A stretch of DNA of 64,000 nt from Bacteroides sp. (GCA_036351255.1 JAZBOS010000054.1:19938-83937); one strand, 5' to 3'; counted from the stretch's first letter, positions 26,524 to 35,860 are shown. Made by a program: numbers and translations. The notes: generated by a model from the letters alone, not told the origin.

Positions 26524-28407
26524 TTATCTGTCCGTTTTTCTGAACTTTTGGGGTTTGATCATATTTTCGGGCAGAAGGAGCTCATCCAGTTCCTCTTTGG
26601 TCAGGAGCTGTTTTTCGAGCACAAGATCATATACCCCTTTGTTTTTCTCCAGGGCTTCCTTAGCCACCTTGGTACAGGTCTCATACCCAAGCACAGGATT
26701 GAGTGCAGTTACAAGGCCAATGCTATTCATCACTGTATTGCGGCAGTGTTCCTCATTAGCGGTAATGCCTTTCACGCAGCGGTGCAGGAAGGTGGTCATA
26801 CCATTTTTAAGCATTTCAATGCTCTGAAATAAACTTTGGACGATAATGGGTTCCATCACGTTAAGTTCAAGCTGCCCTGCTTCGGCTGCCAGGGTAATGG
26901 TCAGGTCATTTCCAATGACTTTGAAGGCGATTTGGTTAACCACTTCCGGGATAACCGGGTTAACCTTTCCCGGCATTATGGAAGAACCGGGCTGCATGGG
27001 AGGAAGGTTGATCTCGTTCAGCCCTGCCCTAGGTCCTGAGGAAAGCAACCTGAGGTCGTTGGAGATTTTTGACAATTTCACAGCAAGTCGCTTAACGGCA
27101 GAAGAATACATCACAAAAGCCCCGGTATCCTGGGTAGCTTCCACCAGATTTGCCGCCAGTTTAACCTTCATCCCGGTGATATGGGCAAGGTGTTTGATAA
27201 CCTTTTCGCTGTATTCGGGTTCAGCATTGATTCCCGTTCCGATGGCCGTACCACCCATATTCACTTCCAGGAAGAGGCTGGCATTCTCGTTTAGCCTGCT
27301 GATTTCTTCCTCAAGGGTGGTAGCATAGGCCCCAAAGGTTTGTCCAAGGGTCATGGGCACTGCATCCTGAAGCTGTGTGCGGCCCATTTTTATGATATGT
27401 TCAAATTCCTTCTCCTTATGCAGGAATCCCTCTATGAGCCTTTCAAGCACTTCAACCAGTTTCTTGTTACTGTTGATTAGGGCGATCTTTATGGCCGTGG
27501 GATAAGCGTCATTGGTCGACTGAGAAAGGTTTACGTGGTTATTCGGGTGGCAGTATTGGTAGTCACCCTTTTCATGTCCCATGATCTCCAGTGCACGGTT
27601 AGCTATGACCTCATTGGCATTCATATTGGTTGAGGTTCCGGCACCACCCTGGATCATATCGACCACAAAATGCTGATGAAATTTGCCATTGATAATCTCA
27701 TGGCAAGCCCTTACAATGGCATTGGTAATATTGGTTGGAAGAAGTCCAAGGTCATGGTTAGCGCGTGCGGCAGCCATTTTTACCATGGCCAGCGCTTCAA
27801 TGAGCAGGGGAAAGAAACTTAGGGTCACCCCGCTAATGTTAAAGTTTTCAATGGCACGCATGGTTTGAATGCCATAATAAACCTCGTGTGGTACTTCGCG
27901 GTCGCCCAAAAGGTCGTGCTCGTTGCGGGTACGCCCCGATTCATACTGGGCAGCCACATTAACCAGTCGCATATTACTCTGCCGCATGCGTCTGGAGATG
28001 ATCCTTGCAATACGCAAAAACACCTTAAGGGCCACCTGGGGGTGAGTCTCAAACATGGCCTTGAAGCGTTGACCGCTAAGACACAAGACCTGGGTGTCTT
28101 TCAGGGCCCGGGCATTGGTGCTGTGGGGGGCGTCGGAAATCATGGTACCTTCACCCAAAAAGTCAGATTTTCCAAAAAAGGATAGCCGTTTTTCTTCCCC
28201 GTATGGGGTTTGCTTAAACAATTCGACTTCCCCGTAATAAATCAGATAAAGGAATTTTTGTCCGGGCGCATTTTCTGAGAACAAGAGTTCTCCACTCTTA
28301 TACTGCCTGAATTCAATTTCACTGGTAAAATGATCCAGTTCCGCTTCCTCCAGATCGCTGAACAACTCCACTCCCAAAAGGAATTTCTTAATTTCATTGG
28401 GCTTCAT
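26524..28407 (-). CDS. aspA: Aspartate ammonia-lyase fused to an N-terminal cyclic-nucleotide-binding domain
   Basis: 627 residues, about 150 longer than ordinary aspartase (about 470). Residues 1-150 form a cNMP-binding-type beta barrel (YKSGELLFSENAPG; GEVELFKQTPYGEEKR; FLGEGTMISD). The phosphate-binding cassette keeps GE, but the usual Arg-Ala-Ala is replaced by STNARA, so nucleotide binding is uncertain. From about residue 158 (RNEHDLLGDREVP) the aspartase begins and ends with the fumarase/aspartase signature SSIMPGKVNPVIPE near residue 480. The reaction is L-aspartate to fumarate plus ammonia. The fusion suggests allosteric control. It precedes an unknown gene in a likely two-gene operon. 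Confidence 0.93.
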   Translation of the reverse strand: MKPNEIKKFLLGVELFSDLEEAELDHFTSEIEFRQYKSGELLFSENAPGQKFLYLIYYGEVELFKQTPYGEEKRLSFFGKSDFLGEGTMISDAPHSTNARALKDTQVLCLSGQRFKAMFETHPQVALKVFLRIARIISRRMRQSNMRLVNVAAQYESGRTRNEHDLLGDREVPHEVYYGIQTMRAIENFNISGVTLSFFPLLIEALAMVKMAAARANHDLGLLPTNITNAIVRACHEIINGKFHQHFVVDMIQGGAGTSTNMNANEVIANRALEIMGHEKGDYQYCHPNNHVNLSQSTNDAYPTAIKIALINSNKKLVEVLERLIEGFLHKEKEFEHIIKMGRTQLQDAVPMTLGQTFGAYATTLEEEISRLNENASLFLEVNMGGTAIGTGINAEPEYSEKVIKHLAHITGMKVKLAANLVEATQDTGAFVMYSSAVKRLAVKLSKISNDLRLLSSGPRAGLNEINLPPMQPGSSIMPGKVNPVIPEVVNQIAFKVIGNDLTITLAAEAGQLELNVMEPIIVQSLFQSIEMLKNGMTTFLHRCVKGITANEEHCRNTVMNSIGLVTALNPVLGYETCTKVAKEALEKNKGVYDLVLEKQLLTKEELDELLLPENMIKPQKFRKTDR

Positions 28408-28607
28408 AAGAATGCAATTTTATTGCTGTTTTATGGATTTCAGAGCGCAAAATTTTTTTGGTAAAGATACCACCTAATTTTCATTACGCCTTGGTTGCCC
28501 ACTTTAATTTGGGAACCAGCTCGCTCCAATCGATTTGTTTTATCTTTTCCTGGGAGGAAGCGGTTTTTTATAGAAATTTGCATTAAATCATAATTTCATA
28601 AAACGAC

Positions 28608-30290
28608 ATGAGCGACGACAAGAAGATTATTTTTTCAATGGTTGGGGTCAGTAAGTTATTTCCCCAAAACAACAAACAAGTCCTGAAGGACATTTACCTT
28701 TCCTTCTTTTACGGGGCAAAGATTGGCATCATAGGTTTGAACGGATCGGGGAAATCAACCCTCATGCGCATCATTGCCGGCGAGGAAAAGTCCTTCCAGG
28801 GTGAAGTAGTCTTTTCGGCAGGGTATTCGGTTGGATACCTTCCACAGGAACCCGAACTGGATCCTGCGAAAACGGTAAAAGAAATTGTTGAGGAAGGAGT
28901 AGCGGATTTGGTCAGTGTCCTGAAGGAATATGATGAGGTGAATCTGAAGTTTGCCGAGCCCATGACCGATGAAGAAATGAACGAGCTCATTGAACGGCAG
29001 GGCTTTTTATCGGACCTCATTGAACAACATAATGGCTGGGATCTTGACAGCCGGCTTGAGCGGGCCATGGATGCCCTTCGCTGCCCTGAACCCGATAACC
29101 CTGTCAAGCATTTGAGCGGGGGAGAAAAACGCCGTGTGGCCTTATGCAGGCTGCTGCTGAAAGAACCGGACATCCTGCTGCTGGACGAACCTACTAACCA
29201 TCTGGATGCAGAAAGTGTGGAATGGCTGGAAATCCACCTTAAGCAATATAAAGGCACCGTAATCGCCATAACGCATGACCGCTATTTTCTGGATAATGTG
29301 GCAGGGTGGATCCTTGAACTTGACCGCGGTGAGGGAATTCCGTGGAAAGGAAATTACAGCTCCTGGCTTGAACAAAAAGCCAGGCGGCTTGAGATGGAAG
29401 AAAAGTCTGAGAGCAAACGCCGCAAAACCCTGGAACGGGAGCTGGAATGGGTTCGGATGAGTCCCAAAGGCCGCCATGCCAAGGCTAAGGCCAGGCTTGG
29501 GGCTTATGACAAGATGCTCAATGAAGACGTTAAACTAAAGGAAGAGAGGCTGGAAATCTTCATCCCCAATGGGCCCAGGCTCGGAAACAAGGTCATTGAA
29601 GCCCACGGGGTAAACAAGGCCTTTGGCGATAAACTGCTTTTTGAGAACCTGGAATTTTCCCTTCCTCCAGCTGGCATCGTTGGAATAATTGGCCCCAATG
29701 GGGCAGGAAAAACCACGTTGTTCAGGATGATCATGGGACAGGTGGCGGCCGACAAAGGAACCTTTAGTGTTGGGGAAACTGTTAAAATTGGTTATGTCGA
29801 CCAGTCGCATGCAGAAATAGATCCCGAAAAAAATGTCTGGGAAGTCATTTCCGGAGGCCATGAAATAATCAACCTTTCGGGGCGTGCAATGAACAGCAGG
29901 GCATATGTGGCCCGGTTCAACTTCAGTGGAGCAGACCAGGGAAAGAAATGCGGGGTTCTATCAGGAGGTGAACGTAACCGCCTGCACCTGGCGATGACTT
30001 TGAAGTCCGAGGCTAACGTACTCCTGCTGGATGAGCCTACCAACGACATCGATGTCAATACCTTAAGGGCCCTCGAGGAAGGCCTGGAAAACTATGCAGG
30101 GTGTGCTGTAATCATTACGCATGATCGCTGGTTCCTTGACCGTGTTGCAACCCATATCCTGGCCTTTGAAGGCGACTCTCAAGTAATCTATTTTGAAGGC
30201 AGTTATTCAGAATATGAAGAAAACAAAAAGAAAAGACTTGGAGACACAAGCCCAAAAAGAATAAAATACCGCAAGTTGAAAGCGGATTAG
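28608..30290 (+). CDS. ettA: Energy-dependent translational throttle protein EttA (ABC-F)
   Basis: 560 residues, the usual EttA length, with two ABC domains: Walker A GLNGSGKS (about 43-50) and GPNGAGKT (about 362-369), signatures LSGGE twice, and DEPTNHLD/DEPTNDID Walker B blocks. The arm and linker helices between the domains are present, and there is no membrane part. EttA binds the ribosomal E site and gates the first elongation step according to the ATP/ADP ratio. The stop overlaps a convergent small membrane protein gene by 4 bp. Confidence 0.96.
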   Translation: MSDDKKIIFSMVGVSKLFPQNNKQVLKDIYLSFFYGAKIGIIGLNGSGKSTLMRIIAGEEKSFQGEVVFSAGYSVGYLPQEPELDPAKTVKEIVEEGVADLVSVLKEYDEVNLKFAEPMTDEEMNELIERQGFLSDLIEQHNGWDLDSRLERAMDALRCPEPDNPVKHLSGGEKRRVALCRLLLKEPDILLLDEPTNHLDAESVEWLEIHLKQYKGTVIAITHDRYFLDNVAGWILELDRGEGIPWKGNYSSWLEQKARRLEMEEKSESKRRKTLERELEWVRMSPKGRHAKAKARLGAYDKMLNEDVKLKEERLEIFIPNGPRLGNKVIEAHGVNKAFGDKLLFENLEFSLPPAGIVGIIGPNGAGKTTLFRMIMGQVAADKGTFSVGETVKIGYVDQSHAEIDPEKNVWEVISGGHEIINLSGRAMNSRAYVARFNFSGADQGKKCGVLSGGERNRLHLAMTLKSEANVLLLDEPTNDIDVNTLRALEEGLENYAGCAVIITHDRWFLDRVATHILAFEGDSQVIYFEGSYSEYEENKKKRLGDTSPKRIKYRKLKAD

Positions 30291-30721
30291 TTGCGGGATG
30301 CAAATTGGGCAGGATTATAGATATAACGTGCCCGGCGTTTCGTGTCGGGGATGGAAAGAATAATCAGGGTGATCAACAAAATCAAAACCCCTGATGTGAA
30401 AAGGTAGCCCCCATGAAACTGATCCCAGTACCAGCCCTTGGAGAATTCCAAGAAAAATTTGTCATATACGAGATGCATCAGCGGGAATTCAACCTTCCAG
30501 ATCATTGAAGAGACAATATCAGCAAATGTGATCACTAACATTGCAAAAAAGCCTGCAATATAGGCCAGAAGAACTATTATTGTTTTGACTAATGAGCTCA
30601 ACCAGTGAAGCAAGTTCAAATCATTAAAGAATGAAAATTCAAAAGAAAACTTCCGGGTTGCCCATAAAGTGACAAGCAAAATGAGGGAAGCTATTAAAAC
30701 AAGGGCGCTGAATTTTTTCAT
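30287..30721 (-). CDS. Small multi-pass membrane protein of unknown function
   Basis: 144 residues from the ATG at 30721 (MKKFSALVLIASLILLV); the open frame to 30760 is probably leader. It has three to four hydrophobic segments (about 4-20, 40-75 and 115-135) and a basic C-terminus. No family recognised. It overlaps the ettA stop by 4 bp tail to tail and is divergent from the transketolase operon. Confidence 0.7.
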   Translation of the reverse strand: MKKFSALVLIASLILLVTLWATRKFSFEFSFFNDLNLLHWLSSLVKTIIVLLAYIAGFFAMLVITFADIVSSMIWKVEFPLMHLVYDKFFLEFSKGWYWDQFHGGYLFTSGVLILLITLIILSIPDTKRRARYIYNPAQFASRN

Positions 30722-30882
30722 AGAGAAATGGACCTTTGCGGGTTTTTCCAGATAATGCACTCAGGTATATAGAAGTATGTAATGGATGACGGGTAAAATT
30801 ATTGAAAAATCCGGACTGAAAAAAATTTTTTTTACGAAGTCCACAGCAAATCATTTTTTGGCCGCGATCAGGGAAACACAGC

Positions 30883-30911
30883 TTTGACCTATGTTCATTT
30901 TTGTAACTTTG
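30883..30911 (+). promoter_or_regulatory. Promoter of the transketolase-VWA-sigma operon
   Basis: TTTG (30883-30886) and TAACTTTG (30904-30911) are separated by 17 bases, fitting the Bacteroidota consensus. Transcription would begin near 30918, some 15 nt before the ATG at 30933. Confidence 0.6.
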
Positions 30912-30932
30912 TCCAATCAAAAAGAAAAAGAT

Positions 30933-31775
30933 ATGACCGAAATCGAAAAGCTTAAAGCCATAGCAACCCAAGTCAGGAGAGACGTACTGCGCATGGTTCA
31001 TGCCGTGCAGTCAGGACATCCCGGAGCCCCGCTGGGATGTGCGGAATTTTTATCAGCCATGTATTTCTCTATCCTGCGGCATTCGCCAAATTTTCATCCT
31101 GACGGGGAGCATGAAGATCTTTTCTTTTTGTCGAACGGTCATTTATCGGCTGGATGGTACAGCGTGCTTGCCCGCAGCGGATATTTTGATCTTAGTGAAC
31201 TTAGCACATTCAGGAAAATCAACAGCCGCTTACAGGGCCATCCGGCCACTGATGAAGGTCTCCCGGGAATCAGGGTCGCCAGTGGATCGCTTGGGCAGGG
31301 GCTGAGTGTTGCCAATGGGGCTGCCCTTTCTAAAAAACTGAATGGGGACCAGCACCTCATTTACTGTCTGCTGGGTGACGGAGAAATGCAGGAGGGACAG
31401 GTTTGGGAAGCAGCAATGTTTGCTGCAGGAAGAAATATTGATAACATAATTGCCGTTGTAGATTATAACGGGCAGCAAATTGATGGTCCTGTTGATGATG
31501 TTATGCCGCTTGGTAACCTGAAGGCAAAGTGGGAAGCCTTTGGTTGGCATGTCCTGGAAATGGACGGCAATATTGTTGAAAAAGTCCTCGAAACCATGGA
31601 AGAAGCCAGGAAACATTGTGGCAAAGGAAAACCAGTTATTGTCCTTATGAAGACTGTTATGGGCAAAGGGGTTGATTTCATGGAAGGCTCGCATAAATGG
31701 CACGGCAGTCCTCCCAACGATGAACAACTGGTCAAAGCCCTTGCGCAATTGGAAGAAACCTTCGGGGATTATTGA
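30933..31775 (+). CDS. tktA: Transketolase, N-terminal subunit
   Basis: 280 residues from the ATG at 30933; the upstream in-frame stretch overlaps the promoter and is not coding. It covers the thiamine-diphosphate (PP) domain: SGHPGAPLGCAEFL, GSLGQGLSVANG and the GDGEMQEGQVWEA...VVDYN motif that binds Mg-ThDP. The remaining domains are encoded by the gene at 33215, so the enzyme is a two-subunit transketolase acting in the non-oxidative pentose phosphate pathway. A VWA-protein gene separates the two halves, which are usually adjacent in split transketolases. Confidence 0.95.
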   Translation: MTEIEKLKAIATQVRRDVLRMVHAVQSGHPGAPLGCAEFLSAMYFSILRHSPNFHPDGEHEDLFFLSNGHLSAGWYSVLARSGYFDLSELSTFRKINSRLQGHPATDEGLPGIRVASGSLGQGLSVANGAALSKKLNGDQHLIYCLLGDGEMQEGQVWEAAMFAAGRNIDNIIAVVDYNGQQIDGPVDDVMPLGNLKAKWEAFGWHVLEMDGNIVEKVLETMEEARKHCGKGKPVIVLMKTVMGKGVDFMEGSHKWHGSPPNDEQLVKALAQLEETFGDY

Positions 31776-31811
31776 GTATAGGATTTTAAATTTTTTTTTA
31801 CAATCAAGCAT

Positions 31812-33185
31812 TTGAGGAAGCATTTGATCATATGGGTCCTGTTTTTTGGTATTTCTGGTCTTTTTGCTGGCCAGAGTCATGCGCAATATGCCTCACCTCC
31901 CTTGACCCGGATCCTGATCCTCTATGATGCTTCTCACAGTATGCTTGCCCGATGGCAAAGCGATACGCGGATGAATATCGCCCGCAACGTGATCACTAAT
32001 TTGCTTGATAGTCTGGAAACCGTTGATAACCTGGAGGTGGCCCTGCGGGTTTTTGGGCATCAGAAACGCTACCCTCCTCAAGACTGTAATGATACCCGCC
32101 TGGAGGTGCCCTTTGGCCCTGACGGAATCAGCAAAATAAGGCTTAAGTTGCGAAGCATTCAACCCAAGGGAAGCACCCCGATAGCCAATTCACTGGCGAG
32201 TGCGGCAGACGATTTCCCTCCTTGCAGTAATTGCAGGAATATCATTATATTGATCACCGATGGACTGGAAGAATGTGGGGGTGACCCATGTGTCGTTTCG
32301 CGTGAACTTCAGCAAAAAGGCATTTTCCTTAAACCCTATGTCATTGGCATTGGAAGAGATTTCAGGGAAGCCTTCGATTGTGTAGGGCATTATTTTGATG
32401 CTTCTACTGAATCTGGCTTCAAAGCCAGCATGAATGTTATCATTTCGCAGGTCCTGGGAAGGACCAGTTCGCAAATCAACCTGATTGACAATGAAGGTAA
32501 ACCTACTGAAACCAACATCGCCGTTTCTTTCTTTGACCAGGAAACGGGAAGGCCGCTGGAAAGTATCATTCATACTTTGAATTACAGAGGGTTGCCCGAT
32601 ACCATTTTTTTCCTGATCCCTTCAATGGATTACCGAATGGTGGTCCATACCACTCCCCAGGTTGAATTAAAAAATATCCGGATTCAATCAGGGCGGCACA
32701 ACATCATTGCGGTGGATGCACCGCAGGGGTTGATGAACATCCGCACCAGCGGACAGGTTTCCATGAACTACCAAGCCATCGTGAGGAAAGCAGGGAATAG
32801 CGAAACCCTGAAATTGCAACAATTGGGAAATACTGAAAAATACCTTGTTGGAAAATATGATATTGAAGTGCTTTCCCTGCCTAGGGTATATGTGAAGGAT
32901 GTTGAAATAAAACAAAACTACACCACCCAGGTTGAAATTCCCCAGCCGGGCATTGCAGTGATCAGACTTCGCGCCCCGGGTTATGCGAATATTCTTCAGG
33001 AAACTGGGGGAGGGCTAACCCAAATTTATTCCCTACGCGAAAATATTTCAAATGAGACCATTTACCTGCAACCAGGCAGTTACAGGCTGGTATACCGATC
33101 AAGGGTCTCAAGCAACACGGCCTTTTCAACCGAAAGGAAATTCGTTATTGAATCCGGGCAAACGGTGCGCGTGGATATCAACTGA
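31812..33185 (+). CDS. Secreted VWA-domain protein
   Basis: 457 residues with a signal peptide (about 1-25, ending QSHA). The start is TTG at 31812, because no in-frame ATG or GTG lies between the upstream gene and the signal peptide. A VWA domain (about 32-215) has DASHS as the DxSxS metal site, KGSTPIANSL supplying the metal-site Thr, and ITDGLEECGG; several cysteine pairs suggest disulfides. The C-terminal half (about 220-457) is beta-rich with carboxypeptidase-regulatory or Ig-like repeats. It is likely periplasmic or surface-exposed with an adhesive or scaffolding role. It lies between the transketolase halves (36 bp after one, 29 bp before the other). Confidence 0.85.
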   Translation: MRKHLIIWVLFFGISGLFAGQSHAQYASPPLTRILILYDASHSMLARWQSDTRMNIARNVITNLLDSLETVDNLEVALRVFGHQKRYPPQDCNDTRLEVPFGPDGISKIRLKLRSIQPKGSTPIANSLASAADDFPPCSNCRNIIILITDGLEECGGDPCVVSRELQQKGIFLKPYVIGIGRDFREAFDCVGHYFDASTESGFKASMNVIISQVLGRTSSQINLIDNEGKPTETNIAVSFFDQETGRPLESIIHTLNYRGLPDTIFFLIPSMDYRMVVHTTPQVELKNIRIQSGRHNIIAVDAPQGLMNIRTSGQVSMNYQAIVRKAGNSETLKLQQLGNTEKYLVGKYDIEVLSLPRVYVKDVEIKQNYTTQVEIPQPGIAVIRLRAPGYANILQETGGGLTQIYSLRENISNETIYLQPGSYRLVYRSRVSSNTAFSTERKFVIESGQTVRVDIN

Positions 33186-33214
33186 TCAAACATTAAGAAA
33201 CCAAAAAAGTGCTC

Positions 33215-34183
33215 ATGATGAAGGAATACACTTACGCTGAAAAGAAAGATACGAGATCAGGTTTTGGAGCAGGTTTGCTTGAGGTGGGCCTTCGGAATCC
33301 CAACGTGGTTGCCTTGTGTGCTGACTTGACTGGCTCACTGAAGATGAATGATTTTCAAAAGACTTTTCCTGAACGTTTTTTTCAGGTGGGAATTGCAGAA
33401 GCCAATATGATGGGGATTGCTGCTGGCCTGACGATTGGGGGCAAGATCCCTTATACCGGTACTTTTGCGAATTTTAGCACGGGCAGGGTATATGATCAGA
33501 TTCGCCAGAGTATCGCCTATTCAAAAAAGAATGTAAAGATTTGTGCTTCCCATGCAGGCTTGACACTAGGAGAAGATGGCGCAACCCATCAGATTCTTGA
33601 GGACATTGGCATGATGAAGATGCTGCCCAATATGACGGTGGTGGTTCCCTGCGATTACAACCAAACGAAGGCAGCCACAATAGCCATTGCCGACCATCAA
33701 GGACCTGTTTACCTGCGCTTCGGGAGACCTTCCGTTCCAAATTTTACCGGTGCAGATGAACCCTTTGAGATCGGGAAAGCCATCATACTCAATGAGGGAA
33801 CTGATATCAGCATCTTTGCATGCGGGCATTTGGTTTGGGAAGCCCTGAAAGCAGGAAAAATGCTTTACCAGAAAGGAATCAGTGCGGAGATAATAAATGT
33901 TCACACCATTAAACCATTGGACAAAAAAACCATCTTACATTCAGTTCAAAAGACAGGCTGTGTAGTTACTGCTGAGGAGCACCAGGTAAATGGGGGGTTG
34001 GGGGAATCGATAACCCGCCTATTGGCCGAAAATCAACCCACCCCTGTTGAACTGATAGGGGTCAATGATCGTTTTGGAGAAAGCGGCACACCTGCCCAGC
34101 TGATGGAAAAATACGGACTGAATGGCGCCAGTATTGTTAAGGCAGCCTATAAAGTATTAGCGATTAAGTCGAAGCATTTTTAA
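33215..34183 (+). CDS. tktB: Transketolase, C-terminal subunit
   Basis: 322 residues from the ATG at 33215 (a GTG at 33209 and a second ATG at 33218 are alternatives). It contains the pyrimidine-binding domain (LCADLTGS; FPERFFQVGIAEANMMGIAAGL with the catalytic Glu; HAGLTLGEDGATHQ) and the C-terminal transketolase domain (about 190-320). It pairs with the N-terminal subunit at 30933. The ECF sigma gene begins 3 bp after its stop, so transcripts very likely read through. Confidence 0.95.
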   Translation: MMKEYTYAEKKDTRSGFGAGLLEVGLRNPNVVALCADLTGSLKMNDFQKTFPERFFQVGIAEANMMGIAAGLTIGGKIPYTGTFANFSTGRVYDQIRQSIAYSKKNVKICASHAGLTLGEDGATHQILEDIGMMKMLPNMTVVVPCDYNQTKAATIAIADHQGPVYLRFGRPSVPNFTGADEPFEIGKAIILNEGTDISIFACGHLVWEALKAGKMLYQKGISAEIINVHTIKPLDKKTILHSVQKTGCVVTAEEHQVNGGLGESITRLLAENQPTPVELIGVNDRFGESGTPAQLMEKYGLNGASIVKAAYKVLAIKSKHF

Positions 34184-34186
34184 AAA

Positions 34187-34732
34187 ATGACGCATTATTC
34201 TGACGAGGAGTTAATCCGGCGTTTCCAGGAATCGGAAAATCCCCGATATGCGTTCGACCTGATCGTCAGAAAATTTCAGGAACAAGTATACTGGCACATC
34301 CGGCGGCTCGTGATCAGCCACGAGGATGCCAATGACGTTGCACAGGAGGTTTTTATCAAAGCCTGGAAAGCCCTGCCTGATTTCAGGGGTGATTCAGGCC
34401 TTTTTACGTGGTTGTACAGGATCGCAACCAATGAAGCCCTATCTTTCCTTAAAAAGAAAAAAAAGCGTTTTCTATTGCCCCTCACAGATGTTGAACAGCA
34501 ACTCAGCAATTCATTGGAAACCGATGCCTATTTTGAAGGCAGGGAGATTGAGAAAAAAATTCAACAAGCCATTCTGACCCTACCGGAAAAGCAAAGAGTC
34601 GTTTTCAATCTTCGGTATTATGATGAAATGAAATACGAAGAGATGTCGCGGATTTTAGACACCTCGGAAGGAGCCCTGAAGGCCTCGTACCATCACGCCG
34701 CAAAAAAAATTGAAAAATTTCTGACTTCGTGA
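34187..34732 (+). CDS. ECF-type RNA polymerase sigma factor
   Basis: 181 residues, typical for sigma-70 family extracytoplasmic-function factors. Region 2 (about 10-90) includes DANDVAQEVFIKAWKALPDF and FTWLYRIATNEAL; region 4 (about 125-178) includes LPEKQRVVFNLRYYDEMKYEEM and a helix-turn-helix (LDTSEGALKASYHHAAKKI). It would direct RNA polymerase to a stress or envelope regulon. The start is 3 bp after the transketolase stop, and a putative anti-sigma gene follows 37 bp downstream. Confidence 0.94.
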   Translation: MTHYSDEELIRRFQESENPRYAFDLIVRKFQEQVYWHIRRLVISHEDANDVAQEVFIKAWKALPDFRGDSGLFTWLYRIATNEALSFLKKKKKRFLLPLTDVEQQLSNSLETDAYFEGREIEKKIQQAILTLPEKQRVVFNLRYYDEMKYEEMSRILDTSEGALKASYHHAAKKIEKFLTS

Positions 34733-34769
34733 TTAAACCATTGATTATTATTGTAATCTAAAAATAGTA

Positions 34770-35309
34770 ATGGACACAAGAATGAACCCAGATAAAGATG
34801 AAATAACCCGGGAATTGCATGAGTTGGGATTGCCAGCACTAGCATCCCAAAACCAGGAAACCGGTTTTCGGGTCCCTGATGGTTATTTTGATTCGTTTTC
34901 ACAATCCTTGAGTAAAAGGATTGGGCAAGATAAGCAAGCATTACCTTTCCGGAGAGCCAAGGTCATCCGGTTACGCGCTGCAATCAGTATGGCTGCATCC
35001 TTTTTATTGCTCATCGCTTTAGTTGTTAGTTTTTTGTTGCTCCGCAATGGAAAGGAAGAAGGGTTCTTGGCCGATTCCGAAGACTTTATGTATGACGATT
35101 ATTTTGCAAGGGCTTCGGAGATGGACCGTACGCTTCTTTACGACCTGATTGAAAATCCGGAATTGGAAGATCCACAGGCATTACCTACTGCCGCAGGTAA
35201 CAATGAAGATTTTATGCTGGATTATCTTCTGGATGCTGCTCATTACAGCGGAATTGAACCCATTGAATTAATCTCTCAGCAGGATATTGATTACCAACCC
35301 AAAAACTAA
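34770..35309 (+). CDS. Putative anti-sigma factor, single-pass membrane protein
   Basis: 179 residues. A cytoplasmic N-terminal domain (about 1-70), with a GFRVPDGYFDSFSQSL block often seen in Bacteroidota proteins encoded after ECF sigma genes, is followed by one membrane helix (about 73-92) and an acidic extracytoplasmic tail. No zinc-finger (ZAS) motif is present. Position directly after the sigma gene, topology and size argue for sigma sequestration; homology alone does not prove it. The next gene starts 5 bp after its stop. Confidence 0.72.
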   Translation: MDTRMNPDKDEITRELHELGLPALASQNQETGFRVPDGYFDSFSQSLSKRIGQDKQALPFRRAKVIRLRAAISMAASFLLLIALVVSFLLLRNGKEEGFLADSEDFMYDDYFARASEMDRTLLYDLIENPELEDPQALPTAAGNNEDFMLDYLLDAAHYSGIEPIELISQQDIDYQPKN

Positions 35310-35314
35310 GCAGG

Positions 35315-35803
35315 ATGAAAAAACAGGCAATGAATAAATTGGTTAATCAGAGGGATTTTCCAATGGTTATTCTTTTTCTCTTTTTCCTGTTCGGAAACCT
35401 GAACCTCCTTGCACAGGATTCACGGATGGAGGCTATCAAATCAAGACGTATCGCTTTTCTGACAGAACGAATGGCGCTAACCCCAAGCGAAGCCAAGGAT
35501 TTTTGGCCTGTATACAATGAATACAACAAAAAAAGGGATGATCTTACGATTGCTCACCGTGAAAAATGGTCAGGGAAAGAGGTTGCTGAAATGAGTCAGG
35601 ATGAGGCTGCAAGGTTTGCTGAAGACCAGATCATTTACTTCGAAGAATCTTCGACCATTAAAAGAGAGTATCACCAGAGACTTAAAGAAATCCTTCCGAT
35701 AAAAAAGATTGCCCTGCTTTATGAAGCCGAGCATGATTTTAACAAAATGCTCTTCCAGGAGGCCAGACGCCGGGGAAGAGAAGGTGGAGGAAGCGGACGG
35801 TAA
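35315..35803 (+). CDS. Spy-like periplasmic protein of the sigma-factor operon
   Basis: 162 residues with a signal peptide (about 1-33, ending LLAQ). The mature protein is helical and charged, with LTPSEAKDFWPVYNEYN near residue 55, a variant LTxxQ motif with the FWPVYNEY block common to Bacteroidota sigma-operon periplasmic proteins. It ends in a Gly/Arg tail. Probably a periplasmic sensor or chaperone working with the sigma/anti-sigma pair, by analogy with CpxP/Spy and CnrX-type partners. A strong hairpin terminator follows. Confidence 0.75.
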   Translation: MKKQAMNKLVNQRDFPMVILFLFFLFGNLNLLAQDSRMEAIKSRRIAFLTERMALTPSEAKDFWPVYNEYNKKRDDLTIAHREKWSGKEVAEMSQDEAARFAEDQIIYFEESSTIKREYHQRLKEILPIKKIALLYEAEHDFNKMLFQEARRRGREGGGSGR

Positions 35804-35860
35804 AGGGTTATTGCTTCCATTTGATAAACCCCATTGGGGTTTGCTCCCTGATTCCACTGA

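Noticed and set aside
31230..31886. Minus-strand open frame of 218 residues over the transketolase N half
   Set aside because: Shadow of the thiamine-binding domain; no start signal and no similarity.
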